From NCBI GenBank assembly GCA_947167435.1, contig CAMVIC010000115.1, positions 1-5,740 on the forward strand: a stretch of DNA of 5,740 bases, given 5' to 3'. Positions 1 through 4,377 of this stretch are shown one piece after another. Position 1 is the first letter of the stretch; each line of letters begins with the position of its first letter. The DNA is from an uncultured Clostridia bacterium (lineage in GTDB: Bacteria > Bacillota_A > Clostridia > Oscillospirales > Oscillospiraceae). Under the pieces are notes generated by a model. The model saw only the letters and a program-made list of their open reading frames with translations. It was not told where the DNA came from and searched no databases. The translations under genes were made by a program, and so were the position numbers.

Positions 1-55
1 TATTTGGCTTTGCCGTCCCCCGCAAGGCAAAGTCAAATGCAAGCGAATCCCCGCT
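1..55. repeat. Structured direct repeat, copy 1
   Basis: This stretch matches 294-348 with only three differences (G7/A300, G22/A315 within the hairpin, none in the tail apart from the window-edge uncertainty). It contains a hairpin with a 13-base stem (2-14 with 26-38, one G-T pair) around a C-rich 11-base loop, then a conserved tail AAGCGAATCCCCGCT. Similarity fades over the next dozen bases. The copy may start before the window. The conserved hairpin plus tail, followed in both copies by a different hairpin, looks like a dispersed intergenic repeat family. No coding potential is convincing here. Confidence 0.8.
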
Positions 56-116
56 GGAGCACCAGAAGAACAGACAGGCTTTTCGCCTGTCTGTTCTTCT
101 GCTTCACGGGGATTCG
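44..116. other. Nested long hairpin following repeat copy 1
   Basis: A perfect 16-bp stem (64-79 with 85-100, loop TTTTC) sits inside an outer 10-bp stem formed by CGAATCCCCG (44-53) and CGGGGATTCG (107-116). The left outer arm is the tail of the repeat, so the repeat tail takes part in the structure here. Copy 2 of the repeat has no such partner arm downstream. Neither flank has a strong T tract, so it is not a typical intrinsic terminator. It could be part of a structured transcript or a mobile intergenic element. Confidence 0.7.
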
Positions 117-138
117 AATCATGTCCGAAGTCACCGGG

Positions 139-191
139 GGATAAGAGGCTCTGCCGCTGCCGGTGGCAGAAAAAGGCAGAGGCTCTTATCC
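139..191. other. Imperfect 17-bp hairpin
   Basis: Arms 139-155 and 175-191 pair over 17 positions with a single G-G mismatch. The apical part holds a second small stem, CTGCC (157-161) with GGCAG (165-169), leaving an A-rich internal loop on one side. There is no U tract on either side. It is one of a run of hairpins spaced almost end to end over 1-400. Its function is unknown. Confidence 0.65.
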
Positions 192-194
192 GCA

Positions 195-248
195 GCGGTC
201 GAAAAACCGGAGGACCAGCATAAGCCCGAACGGTTTTTCGGGCACCGC
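195..248. other. Bulged 15-bp hairpin with an alternative pairing
   Basis: GCGGT (195-199) pairs with ACCGC (244-248), and CGAAAAACCG (200-209) pairs with CGGTTTTTCG (231-240). This leaves a three-base bulge GGC (241-243) and a 21-base loop. A competing smaller stem, CCCGAA (225-230) with TTCGGG (237-242), would use the same right arm. Competing folds of this sort occur in attenuators, but no downstream gene on the same strand is close enough to support that role. Confidence 0.55.
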
Positions 249-250
249 AA

Positions 251-291
251 GGTGGATTGTTCGTGAACCAGTGCGCACACTGGTGAACACC
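251..291. other. Short hairpin before repeat copy 2
   Basis: ACCAGTG (267-273) pairs with CACTGGT (278-284) around the loop CGCA. Weaker flanking pairs are possible (GTTC 259-262 with GAAC 285-288, GGTG 251-254 with CACC 288-291, sharing one base). It continues the chain of hairpins and ends directly before the second repeat copy. No function can be assigned. Confidence 0.5.
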
Positions 292-293
292 TT

Positions 294-348
294 TATTTGA
301 CTTTGCCGTCCCCCACAAGGCAAAGTCAAATGCAAGCGAATCCCCGCT
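294..348. repeat. Structured direct repeat, copy 2
   Basis: This is the second copy of the repeat at 1-55, offset by 293 bases. Its hairpin is the better one: a perfect 13-bp stem (295-307 with 319-331). The same AAGCGAATCCCCGCT tail follows. Directly after it comes a strong terminator hairpin unrelated in sequence to the hairpin that follows copy 1. Conservation of stem and tail between copies suggests a defined element rather than chance. Confidence 0.8.
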
Positions 349-354
349 AAAGCG

Positions 355-401
355 CCAAAAACACAGGACCGCCGTTTGGGTTCGGCGGTCCTGCGTTTTG
401 G
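355..401. terminator. Bidirectional intrinsic terminator
   Basis: An 11-bp GC-rich stem, CAGGACCGCCG (364-374) with CGGCGGTCCTG (383-393), is extended by A-rich and T-rich flanks that also pair (355-362 with 395-401, one bulge). Read leftward, the stem is followed by TGTTTTTGG. Read rightward, it is followed by a T-rich stretch ending in TTTTTT at about 406-412. It lies 40 bases past the end of the broken zinc-ribbon gene, so it is the likely end of the leftward transcript. Confidence 0.75.
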
Positions 402-440
402 TTTGGTTTTTTCTCGATCTTTCTGGTGTGCAGACAGCAC

Positions 441-647
441 TCAGCTATTGTCCGAAGCCTCAGACCGCTTCGCTGTCTCGGGATTGAAAAACTCAATTTT
501 CCCGCAGTTGGGACATTCAAAAATCGCTATATCAAGGGCGCCTGACAGCAGATTGGACAGAGATCCCGTGAGGAATCCCGCTTTGCCAAGCTACAGCTGA
601 TTCTCGCCTTTATACCGCATTGGGGAAGCACAGCGCAAACAGTCCAT
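441..647 (-). pseudogene. Zinc-ribbon protein gene interrupted by an amber codon
   Basis: The frame starts at ATG 647-645 behind a good AGGAGG site (652-657) and ends at TGA 443-441, 68 codons in all. Codon 19 (593-591) is TAG. Read through, the product has two cysteine pairs, MDCLRC (Cys3, Cys6) and ECPNCGK (Cys45, Cys48). Between them lies a hydrophobic stretch of the type LGKAGFLTGSLSNLLSGALD. This resembles a small clostridial zinc-ribbon family that I recall as having glutamine before LGK, so a single CAG-to-TAG change would explain the break. The truncated 18-residue product would lack the second metal-binding pair, and no start codon soon after the stop allows obvious restart. It lies 52 bases after the hydrolase gene on the same strand, probably co-transcribed. 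The neighbouring hydrolase gene and the flavoprotein gene both end in TAG, so TAG works as a stop here. Sequencing error is the main alternative. Confidence 0.8.
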
Positions 648-699
648 TTTTCCTCCTTGCAGAATTCCGTGTGCACGGGCTCACTCCCGGCTGAAGCCG

Positions 700-1305
700 C
701 TATTGCCTGTACTCCAGGGAAAAGTCACAGCAGTCGGCGCCGCGGCCGATGGTTTTTGTCCGCCCCCAGACCAGCTTCGGGTGCATGTTGCCGTACAGCG
801 CGTCATCCGAATCACAGTACGCTGTCGTGATCTCCGGGCAGCCGTATCGCCTGCAGGTTTCAAAGTACGGGCATCTGACCATATTTGCCCGCATCTCGCC
901 GCCGCGCCTTTCCGGGAATTCATATGCAAACCCGGCGTCCGTTCCAAACAGCTTCTGCGACAGCTTCATGAAGAGCCCGGGAAGATGCTTTGCCAGACCG
1001 GGGATTCTGAGGCTTCGCCGGACATGCGGCTCCAGCTTTCCGGCAATGCGCTGAAAAACCTCCCGGATGTACCACACCGCTTTTTCCTGAGAAATGCCCG
1101 CCGCTCTCATTGCTTCATACACAGCGATTCCGGGATAAATGCGCTTGTAGGTGTGTATGCGCAGCGCCTTGGAATCCGAGGCATTTTCACGGCACAGCTC
1201 CTCATACCGCTTCTGGGCTGCCCTGGCAATTCCGTCCGCCTTCTGCCCGCCTATATCCTCTGCCGCGATGCTGCAGCATGCCTTGATGATTCTGTGTATT
1301 CTCAT
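700..1305 (-). CDS. ATC hydrolase family protein (L-2-amino-thiazoline-4-carboxylic acid hydrolase-like)
   Basis: This 201-residue protein starts at ATG 1305-1303, four to five bases after GGAGG, and stops at TAG. The C-terminal third carries the cysteine-rich signature I associate with the ATC hydrolase family (PF14196): CPYFETCRRYGCPE (Cys145, 151, 156), then YCDSDD (Cys164), GRTKTIGRGAD and the closing CDF (Cys193). The N-terminal 120 residues look helical and have no signal peptide or membrane segment. The founding activity, opening the thiazoline ring of L-ATC in Pseudomonas, is known for few members. Clostridial homologues are usually annotated by similarity only, so the substrate here is open. 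It has its own promoter at 1359-1387, divergent from the redox operon, and is followed by the broken zinc-ribbon gene. The family call is fairly secure; the reaction is not. Confidence 0.8.
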   Translation of the reverse strand: MRIHRIIKACCSIAAEDIGGQKADGIARAAQKRYEELCRENASDSKALRIHTYKRIYPGIAVYEAMRAAGISQEKAVWYIREVFQRIAGKLEPHVRRSLRIPGLAKHLPGLFMKLSQKLFGTDAGFAYEFPERRGGEMRANMVRCPYFETCRRYGCPEITTAYCDSDDALYGNMHPKLVWGRTKTIGRGADCCDFSLEYRQ

Positions 1306-1358
1306 ATTTCCTCCGGGTCTGAACCGCTTCCGGGCCAGTCCTTTGTTTTATGTGTCTA

Positions 1359-1387
1359 ACTGTATCACAGTGCCTGGGGCCTGTCAA
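1359..1387 (-). promoter_or_regulatory. Sigma-A promoter of the leftward hydrolase gene
   Basis: On the minus strand TTGACA (1387-1382) is followed after exactly 17 bases by TACAGT (1364-1359), a perfect -35 and a 4/6 -10 box. It lies about 55 bases upstream of the hydrolase start. The -10 box falls in a 13-base palindrome, ACTGT-N3-ACAGT (1359-1371), which has the same 5-3-5 geometry as the operators at 1399-1445 but a different sequence. A regulator may bind it, though the palindrome is short enough to be chance. Confidence 0.7.
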
Positions 1388-1397
1388 CGATTCATAG

Positions 1398-1426
1398 TTG
1401 ACACGGTGTCAGAATGGTGGTATAGT
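1398..1426 (+). promoter_or_regulatory. Sigma-A promoter of the rightward redox operon
   Basis: TTGACA (1398-1403) is followed after 17 bases by TATAGT (1421-1426), a perfect -35 and a 5/6 -10 box, predicting transcription start near 1433. This should be a strong promoter when free. Its -35 box lies inside the first operator palindrome, and the predicted start lies at the edge of the second. The -35 is back to back with the -35 of the leftward promoter, ten bases apart. Confidence 0.85.
1399..1411. promoter_or_regulatory. Probable TetR-family operator site 1
   Basis: TGACACGGTGTCA is a perfect 6-1-6 palindrome overlapping the -35 box of the rightward promoter. With site 2 it forms a larger inverted repeat (1398-1414 with 1430-1446; 16 of 17 bases match). 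The nearest candidate protein is the TetR regulator encoded third in the operon. Binding here would block polymerase. That this protein binds it is inferred from position and symmetry. Confidence 0.75.
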
Positions 1427-1432
1427 ACGTTC

Positions 1433-1445
1433 TGACATCGTGTCA
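1433..1445. promoter_or_regulatory. Probable TetR-family operator site 2
   Basis: TGACATCGTGTCA keeps the TGACA-N3-TGTCA core of site 1, with one changed base that breaks the sixth pair. It covers the predicted transcription start. The centres of sites 1 and 2 are 34 bases apart, a little over three helical turns. Two dimers could therefore sit on roughly the same face of the DNA and enclose the -10 box. Confidence 0.75.
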
Positions 1446-1472
1446 ATATGTTTTTTGAAGGGAAGCGGACGC

Positions 1473-1568
1473 ATGAAAAAGAATACGGGCGCGCAGCTGG
1501 CGCTGTATCTGGCCTTCGTGATGGGCTTTTCCTGCCTGACGGGCATCGTTGTGAACCTTATTCTTTAG
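1473..1568 (+). CDS. 31-residue single-pass membrane peptide, first in the operon
   Basis: ATG at 1473 is preceded by GAAGGGAAG (1458-1466), a moderate ribosome site. The frame ends at TAG 1566-1568. The product begins MKKNTGAQ and then has about 23 mostly hydrophobic residues (9-31), enough for one membrane span with a positive, cytoplasmic N terminus. It is the first gene after the predicted transcription start (leader about 40 bases) and ends 24 bases before the flavoprotein gene. I do not recognise the family. It might anchor or modulate one of the operon's redox proteins, or be a translated leader. An overlapping frame starting at ATG 1448 is less convincing because its ATG has no ribosome site and its product lacks coherent features. 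Confidence 0.6.
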   Translation: MKKNTGAQLALYLAFVMGFSCLTGIVVNLIL

Positions 1569-1592
1569 GAAACGCTTCAGGAGAAACGGAAT

Positions 1593-2129
1593 ATGAGAAT
1601 TCTTGTTTTAAACGGCAGCCCCAACCAAAACGGCTCCACCCGCCTGCTGATTGACGGCTTTACGCGGGGCGCGGGGGAAGCCGGGCACAGGGTAAGCGTG
1701 CTGGACACGGCCCACATGAACGTCCATCCCTGCACGGGCTGTATCGCCTGCGGCTATGACGGCACCTGCGTGCAGAAGGACGACATGGAGCAGATCCGCA
1801 AAGCGGTCATGGAGTCGGACATGCTTGTTTTTGCAACGCCGCTGTACTTCTTCGGCTTTTCGGCGCAGCTCAAAACGGTACTTGATCGCTTCTGCGCCTT
1901 CAGCAGCCGGGTCAATATGCGGAACATGAAGTCCGCCTTCCTTTCCGTTGCCTGGAATGACGACGACTGGACCATGGACGCCGTCCGGGAGCATTATCTG
2001 ACCCTGGTGCGCTATCTGAACCTGCGGGACATGGGCATGGTGCTGGGCACGGGCTGCGGCACCCCGTCCATGACCAGGCGCAGCCGCTTTCCCCAGGCCG
2101 CCTGCGAGCTGGGGAAGAGCCTGAAATAG
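1593..2129 (+). CDS. NAD(P)H-dependent FMN reductase / iron-sulfur flavoprotein-like protein
   Basis: This 178-residue flavodoxin-fold protein starts at ATG 1593, eight bases after AGGAGA (1579-1584). The N terminus MRILVLNGSPNQNGSTR gives the first beta strand and the FMN-phosphate loop (residues 7-17) of the FMN_red family (PF03358). ATPLYFFGFSAQLKTVLDRF (81-100) is the usual second flavin-contact segment. Between them is CTGCIACGYDGTC (Cys47, 50, 53, 59), spaced C-x2-C-x2-C-x5-C, followed by the family's KDDM. That spacing fits the compact motif that binds a [4Fe-4S] cluster in archaeal iron-sulfur flavoproteins. Cluster binding is therefore plausible, but related flavodoxin-family proteins with similar motifs are mostly untested. 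Likely role: cytoplasmic electron transfer from a carrier or NAD(P)H to a small acceptor such as a quinone. It is followed 14 bases later by the TetR gene. Confidence 0.85.
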   Translation: MRILVLNGSPNQNGSTRLLIDGFTRGAGEAGHRVSVLDTAHMNVHPCTGCIACGYDGTCVQKDDMEQIRKAVMESDMLVFATPLYFFGFSAQLKTVLDRFCAFSSRVNMRNMKSAFLSVAWNDDDWTMDAVREHYLTLVRYLNLRDMGMVLGTGCGTPSMTRRSRFPQAACELGKSLK

Positions 2130-2143
2130 AGAGGAGAAAAGCC

Positions 2144-2773
2144 ATGCCGAAAGGATCCGCGGAACTGACAAACGCGCGGCGGGAGGAAATCCTGGCCGCC
2201 TGCCGGAAGCTGTATGAAAGCCTGAGCTTCCGGGAAATCACCCTCAAGGAAATCGGGCGGCAGACCTCCTTCACCCGCACCTCCATTTACAATTACTTCG
2301 AGACGAAGGAAGAAATCTTTCTCGCCCTGTTTCAGCGGGAATACGAGCTGTTTGCGGAAGAGCTGGACGCGCTGTGCAGGCAGAAGGCGGCGCTGTCCCT
2401 TGACGAGCTGGCCGCGGAACTGGCTCACGCGCTGGATAACCGGCCCCTGATGCTGAAGCTGCTGAGCATGAACCTCTATGACATGGAAGCAAACTCCCGC
2501 ATGGAGCGTCTGGTGGAATTCAAAACCGCCTACGGGGCATCGAAGGACGCCCTGGACCGCTGCCTCGTCAGGTTTCTGCCCGGACTTGGGGAAGAAGGCC
2601 GGCAGACCTTTCTGTATGCCTTTCTGCCCTTCGTCTACGGCCTGTACCCCTATACCGTCGTGACGGACAAGCAGCGGCAGGCCATGGAGGAGGCCGGGAT
2701 TTCCTACGTCTACATGAGCACCTATGAAATGGCATATGCCTTTATCCGTACCATGCTGGGAGGCTTGCAATGA
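2144..2773 (+). CDS. TetR/AcrR family transcriptional regulator
   Basis: The gene encodes 209 residues from ATG 2144, with GAGGAG at 2131-2136. The N-terminal domain is a classic TetR helix-turn-helix: REEILAACRKLYES (13-26), then REITLKEIGRQTSFTRTSIYNYFETKEEIF (about 30-59), where TRTSIYNYF is the recognition helix and its flank. The remaining 150 residues form the ligand and dimer domain, which is variable and gives no clear inducer. It resembles the clostridial TetR group with a TetR_C_34-type C-terminal domain, from memory only. Its place in the operon behind a promoter with two TGACA-N3-TGTCA palindromes strongly suggests autorepression released by a small molecule. The stop overlaps the next start (ATGA), implying translational coupling with the monooxygenase-like gene. 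Confidence 0.93.
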   Translation: MPKGSAELTNARREEILAACRKLYESLSFREITLKEIGRQTSFTRTSIYNYFETKEEIFLALFQREYELFAEELDALCRQKAALSLDELAAELAHALDNRPLMLKLLSMNLYDMEANSRMERLVEFKTAYGASKDALDRCLVRFLPGLGEEGRQTFLYAFLPFVYGLYPYTVVTDKQRQAMEEAGISYVYMSTYEMAYAFIRTMLGGLQ

Positions 2774-3099
2774 TTACCGTAAATCTTTATTACACCGGGA
2801 TAAACGGCGCGGCCCGCGCCTTTGCGGAGGAAATGGTCCGCAGCGGCCTGGTCTCCGCCATCCGCGCGGAAGCGGGCAATTTACGCTATGAGTACTTTTT
2901 CCCCATGGACGATGCGGAGACCGTGCTGCTCATCGACCAGTGGCGGGATCAGGCCGCCATCGACGCCCACCACGCCTCGCCCATGATGGGCCGCATCGCC
3001 GCACTCCGGGAAACCTATGATCTGCACATGAGGGTGGAACGCTTTGTCTCCGACGACGCGGGGCTTCCGGAGCAGGACATGAAGTTTATCAAACGCTGA
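2770..3099 (+). CDS. Antibiotic biosynthesis monooxygenase (ABM) domain protein, quinol-monooxygenase-like
   Basis: This 109-residue protein overlaps the tetR stop by four bases (ATGA), with GGGAGG a few bases upstream inside tetR. It shows the ABM ferredoxin-like fold pattern: a first strand ITVNLYYTG (2-10), a helix with AARAFAEEMV (15-24), then GNLRYEYFFPMDDAETVLLIDQW (about 36-58), and the characteristic AAIDAHHASPMM (63-74) that packs over the active pocket. Family members work as dimers without metal or added cofactor, for example the quinol monooxygenase YgiN, or degrade heme in the IsdG group. The conserved AIDAHHAS region fits the YgiN-like side. A cytoplasmic role on a quinol or polyphenol is the best guess. 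In a strict anaerobe it may act as something other than an oxygen-using monooxygenase. Confidence 0.85.
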   Translation: MITVNLYYTGINGAARAFAEEMVRSGLVSAIRAEAGNLRYEYFFPMDDAETVLLIDQWRDQAAIDAHHASPMMGRIAALRETYDLHMRVERFVSDDAGLPEQDMKFIKR

Positions 3100-3111
3100 G
3101 GAGGATACGGA

Positions 3112-3867
3112 ATGAACAGGAAAATCACACAGACAGCCGGGCGAAGCCAGCTGGGCGAGTTCGCCCCGATGTTTGCCCATCTCAACGACGACGTGCTCTT
3201 CGGGGAAGTCTGGAACGAGGAGGCCATCGACGTCAAAACCAAGTGCATCATCACCGTGGTGTCTCTGATGGCCTCCGGCATCACCGATTCCTCCCTGAGC
3301 TATCATCTGCAGAATGCGAAAAACAACGGCGTGACCAGGGAGGAGATCGCCGCCATCATCACCCACGCCACCATGTATGTGGGCTGGCCCAAGGGCTGGG
3401 CCGTGTTCCGCCAGGCCAAAGAGATCTGGAACGAGAGCGCACCTGCAAAAAGCGAAAAGGATGCCTATCAAAGCAGCATCTTTTTCCCCATCGGCGAGGC
3501 GAATCCCTACGGGCAGTTCTTTGTGGGGCAGAGCTATCTTGCCCCCGTCTCCACCGAGCAGGTGCCGGTTTTCAACGTGACCTTCGAGCCCGGCTGCCGC
3601 AACAATTGGCACGTTCATCACGCCACAGCCGGCGGCGGGCAGATGCTCATCTGCGTGGGCGGCCGCGGCTGGTATCAGGAGTGGGGCAAGGCGCCCTTGG
3701 AGATGACTCCCGGCACCGTGGTAAACATCCCGCCCAACGTGAAGCACTGGCACGGCGCCGCGGCGGATTCCTGGTTTTCCCACCTGGCCGTTGAGGTCGG
3801 CGGTGAGAACTGCGCCAACGAGTGGCTGGAGCCGGTGTCCCAGGACGATTACAACAAACTGAAATAA
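3112..3867 (+). CDS. Carboxymuconolactone decarboxylase (CMD)-cupin fusion protein
   Basis: The protein has 251 residues; its start is preceded by GAGGAGG, 12 bases after the previous stop. Residues about 15-107 are a CMD/AhpD-like helical domain, with TKCIITVVSLMASGITDS (43-60), the histidine in SYHL (65), and GVTREEIAAIITHATMYVGWP (73-93). It lacks the CxxC peroxidase pair of AhpD; Cys45 is the only cysteine in the domain. Residues about 150-232 are a cupin barrel. The first motif GCRNNWHVHH (161-170) gives His167 and His169, Gln177 stands where many cupins have a glutamate ligand, and the second motif VKHWHGAAADSW gives His212 and His214. Metal binding is thus plausible. Fusions of this layout occur beside flavodoxins and reductases in Clostridia and are generally uncharacterised. 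It likely acts on a ring or keto compound in the same pathway as the ABM protein. No signal peptide is present. Confidence 0.9.
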   Translation: MNRKITQTAGRSQLGEFAPMFAHLNDDVLFGEVWNEEAIDVKTKCIITVVSLMASGITDSSLSYHLQNAKNNGVTREEIAAIITHATMYVGWPKGWAVFRQAKEIWNESAPAKSEKDAYQSSIFFPIGEANPYGQFFVGQSYLAPVSTEQVPVFNVTFEPGCRNNWHVHHATAGGGQMLICVGGRGWYQEWGKAPLEMTPGTVVNIPPNVKHWHGAAADSWFSHLAVEVGGENCANEWLEPVSQDDYNKLK

Positions 3868-3883
3868 AAAGGAGAACAGAAAC

Positions 3884-4363
3884 ATGAACAAACTGGTAGC
3901 CTATTTTTCCGCCAGCGGCAGCACCGAAAAGCTGGCGCAGACCCTGGCCGCCGCAGCGGACGCGGCGCTGTATGAGATCAGGCCCCAAGTCCCCTATGAG
4001 CGGCGGGACCTGAACTGGATGGACAAGAAGTCCCGCAGCACCGTGGAGATGCAGGACCCCGCCTGCCGTCCCGCGCTGGCCGATACCGCGGCCCCGCTTG
4101 CCCCGGTCGACGTGGTTTTCCTGGGCTTTCCCATCTGGTGGTACCGGGAGCCCAGCATCATCGACAGCTTCCTGGAGGCCTATGACTTCTCCGGCAAGAC
4201 CGTCGTGCCTTTCTGCACTTCCGGCGGCAGCCAGCTGGGAGAAGGCCAGGGCCGCATTGAAACGCTGGCAAAGGGCGCAAAGGTTCTGCCCGGCAAGCGC
4301 TTTGCCGCCCGCGCCTCCGAGACTGAGCTGAAGGCCTGGATCGCCGGGCTGGGGTTGGATTGA
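3884..4363 (+). CDS. Cytoplasmic flavodoxin
   Basis: This 159-residue flavodoxin starts at ATG 3884 behind AAGGAG. NKLVAYFSASGSTEKLAQ (2-19) contains the first strand and the FMN phosphate loop SASGSTE. GFPIWWYREP (81-90) is the loop that stacks on the isoalloxazine ring, with tryptophans 85 and 86. PFCTSGGSQLGEG (109-121) is the second flavin-contact loop. RRDLNWMDKKSRSTVEM (40-56) is typical of the clostridial Flavodoxin_4-type group. It should carry electrons between the operon's enzymes and a cellular reductase. It is clearly related to the next gene, whose mature domain shares PIWW, PFCTSG and the D-L-N-(W/Y) segment. The two probably arose by tandem duplication. The stop lies 14 bases before the next ATG. 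Confidence 0.92.
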   Translation: MNKLVAYFSASGSTEKLAQTLAAAADAALYEIRPQVPYERRDLNWMDKKSRSTVEMQDPACRPALADTAAPLAPVDVVFLGFPIWWYREPSIIDSFLEAYDFSGKTVVPFCTSGGSQLGEGQGRIETLAKGAKVLPGKRFAARASETELKAWIAGLGLD

Positions 4364-4377
4364 GCGGGGCCCAGACC

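Noticed and set aside
107..120. GGGGATTCGAATC resembling a tRNA T-arm or attachment core
   Set aside because: The flanks do not form a T stem, and no anticodon arm, D arm or acceptor stem can be placed. The bases are explained by the outer stem 44-53/107-116 and a short palindrome.
1..348. CRISPR array from the two repeat copies
   Set aside because: There are only two copies, 293 bases apart, with a hairpin-filled interval. No spacer-repeat periodicity and no cas gene are seen.
186..440. Leftward 84-residue open frame across the hairpin region
   Set aside because: It runs through the repeat, two other hairpins and the terminator, has no ribosome site, and yields a basic product without a recognisable domain. 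The terminator of the upstream leftward unit lies inside it.
591..593. Amber codon read as glutamine through genome-wide recoding
   Set aside because: The hydrolase gene (700-702), the membrane peptide (1566-1568) and the flavoprotein gene (2127-2129) all end in TAG at sensible places, so TAG is an ordinary stop in this genome.
376..600. Rightward 74-residue open frame
   Set aside because: It starts inside the terminator loop and is antisense to the zinc-ribbon gene, whose cysteine pairs and ribosome site mark the true coding strand.
703..1359. Rightward 218-residue open frame
   Set aside because: It is antisense to the ATC hydrolase gene, whose family signature and ribosome site are clear, and it would run into the leftward promoter.
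1448..1654. Rightward 68-residue open frame starting inside the operon leader
   Set aside because: It overlaps the better 31-residue membrane peptide and the flavoprotein start, its ATG has no ribosome site, and its product has no coherent pattern.
4360..4377. TTG start for the lipoprotein flavodoxin
   Set aside because: It would add MSGAQT before the signal peptide and has no good ribosome site. ATG 4378 gives a normal signal peptide start.
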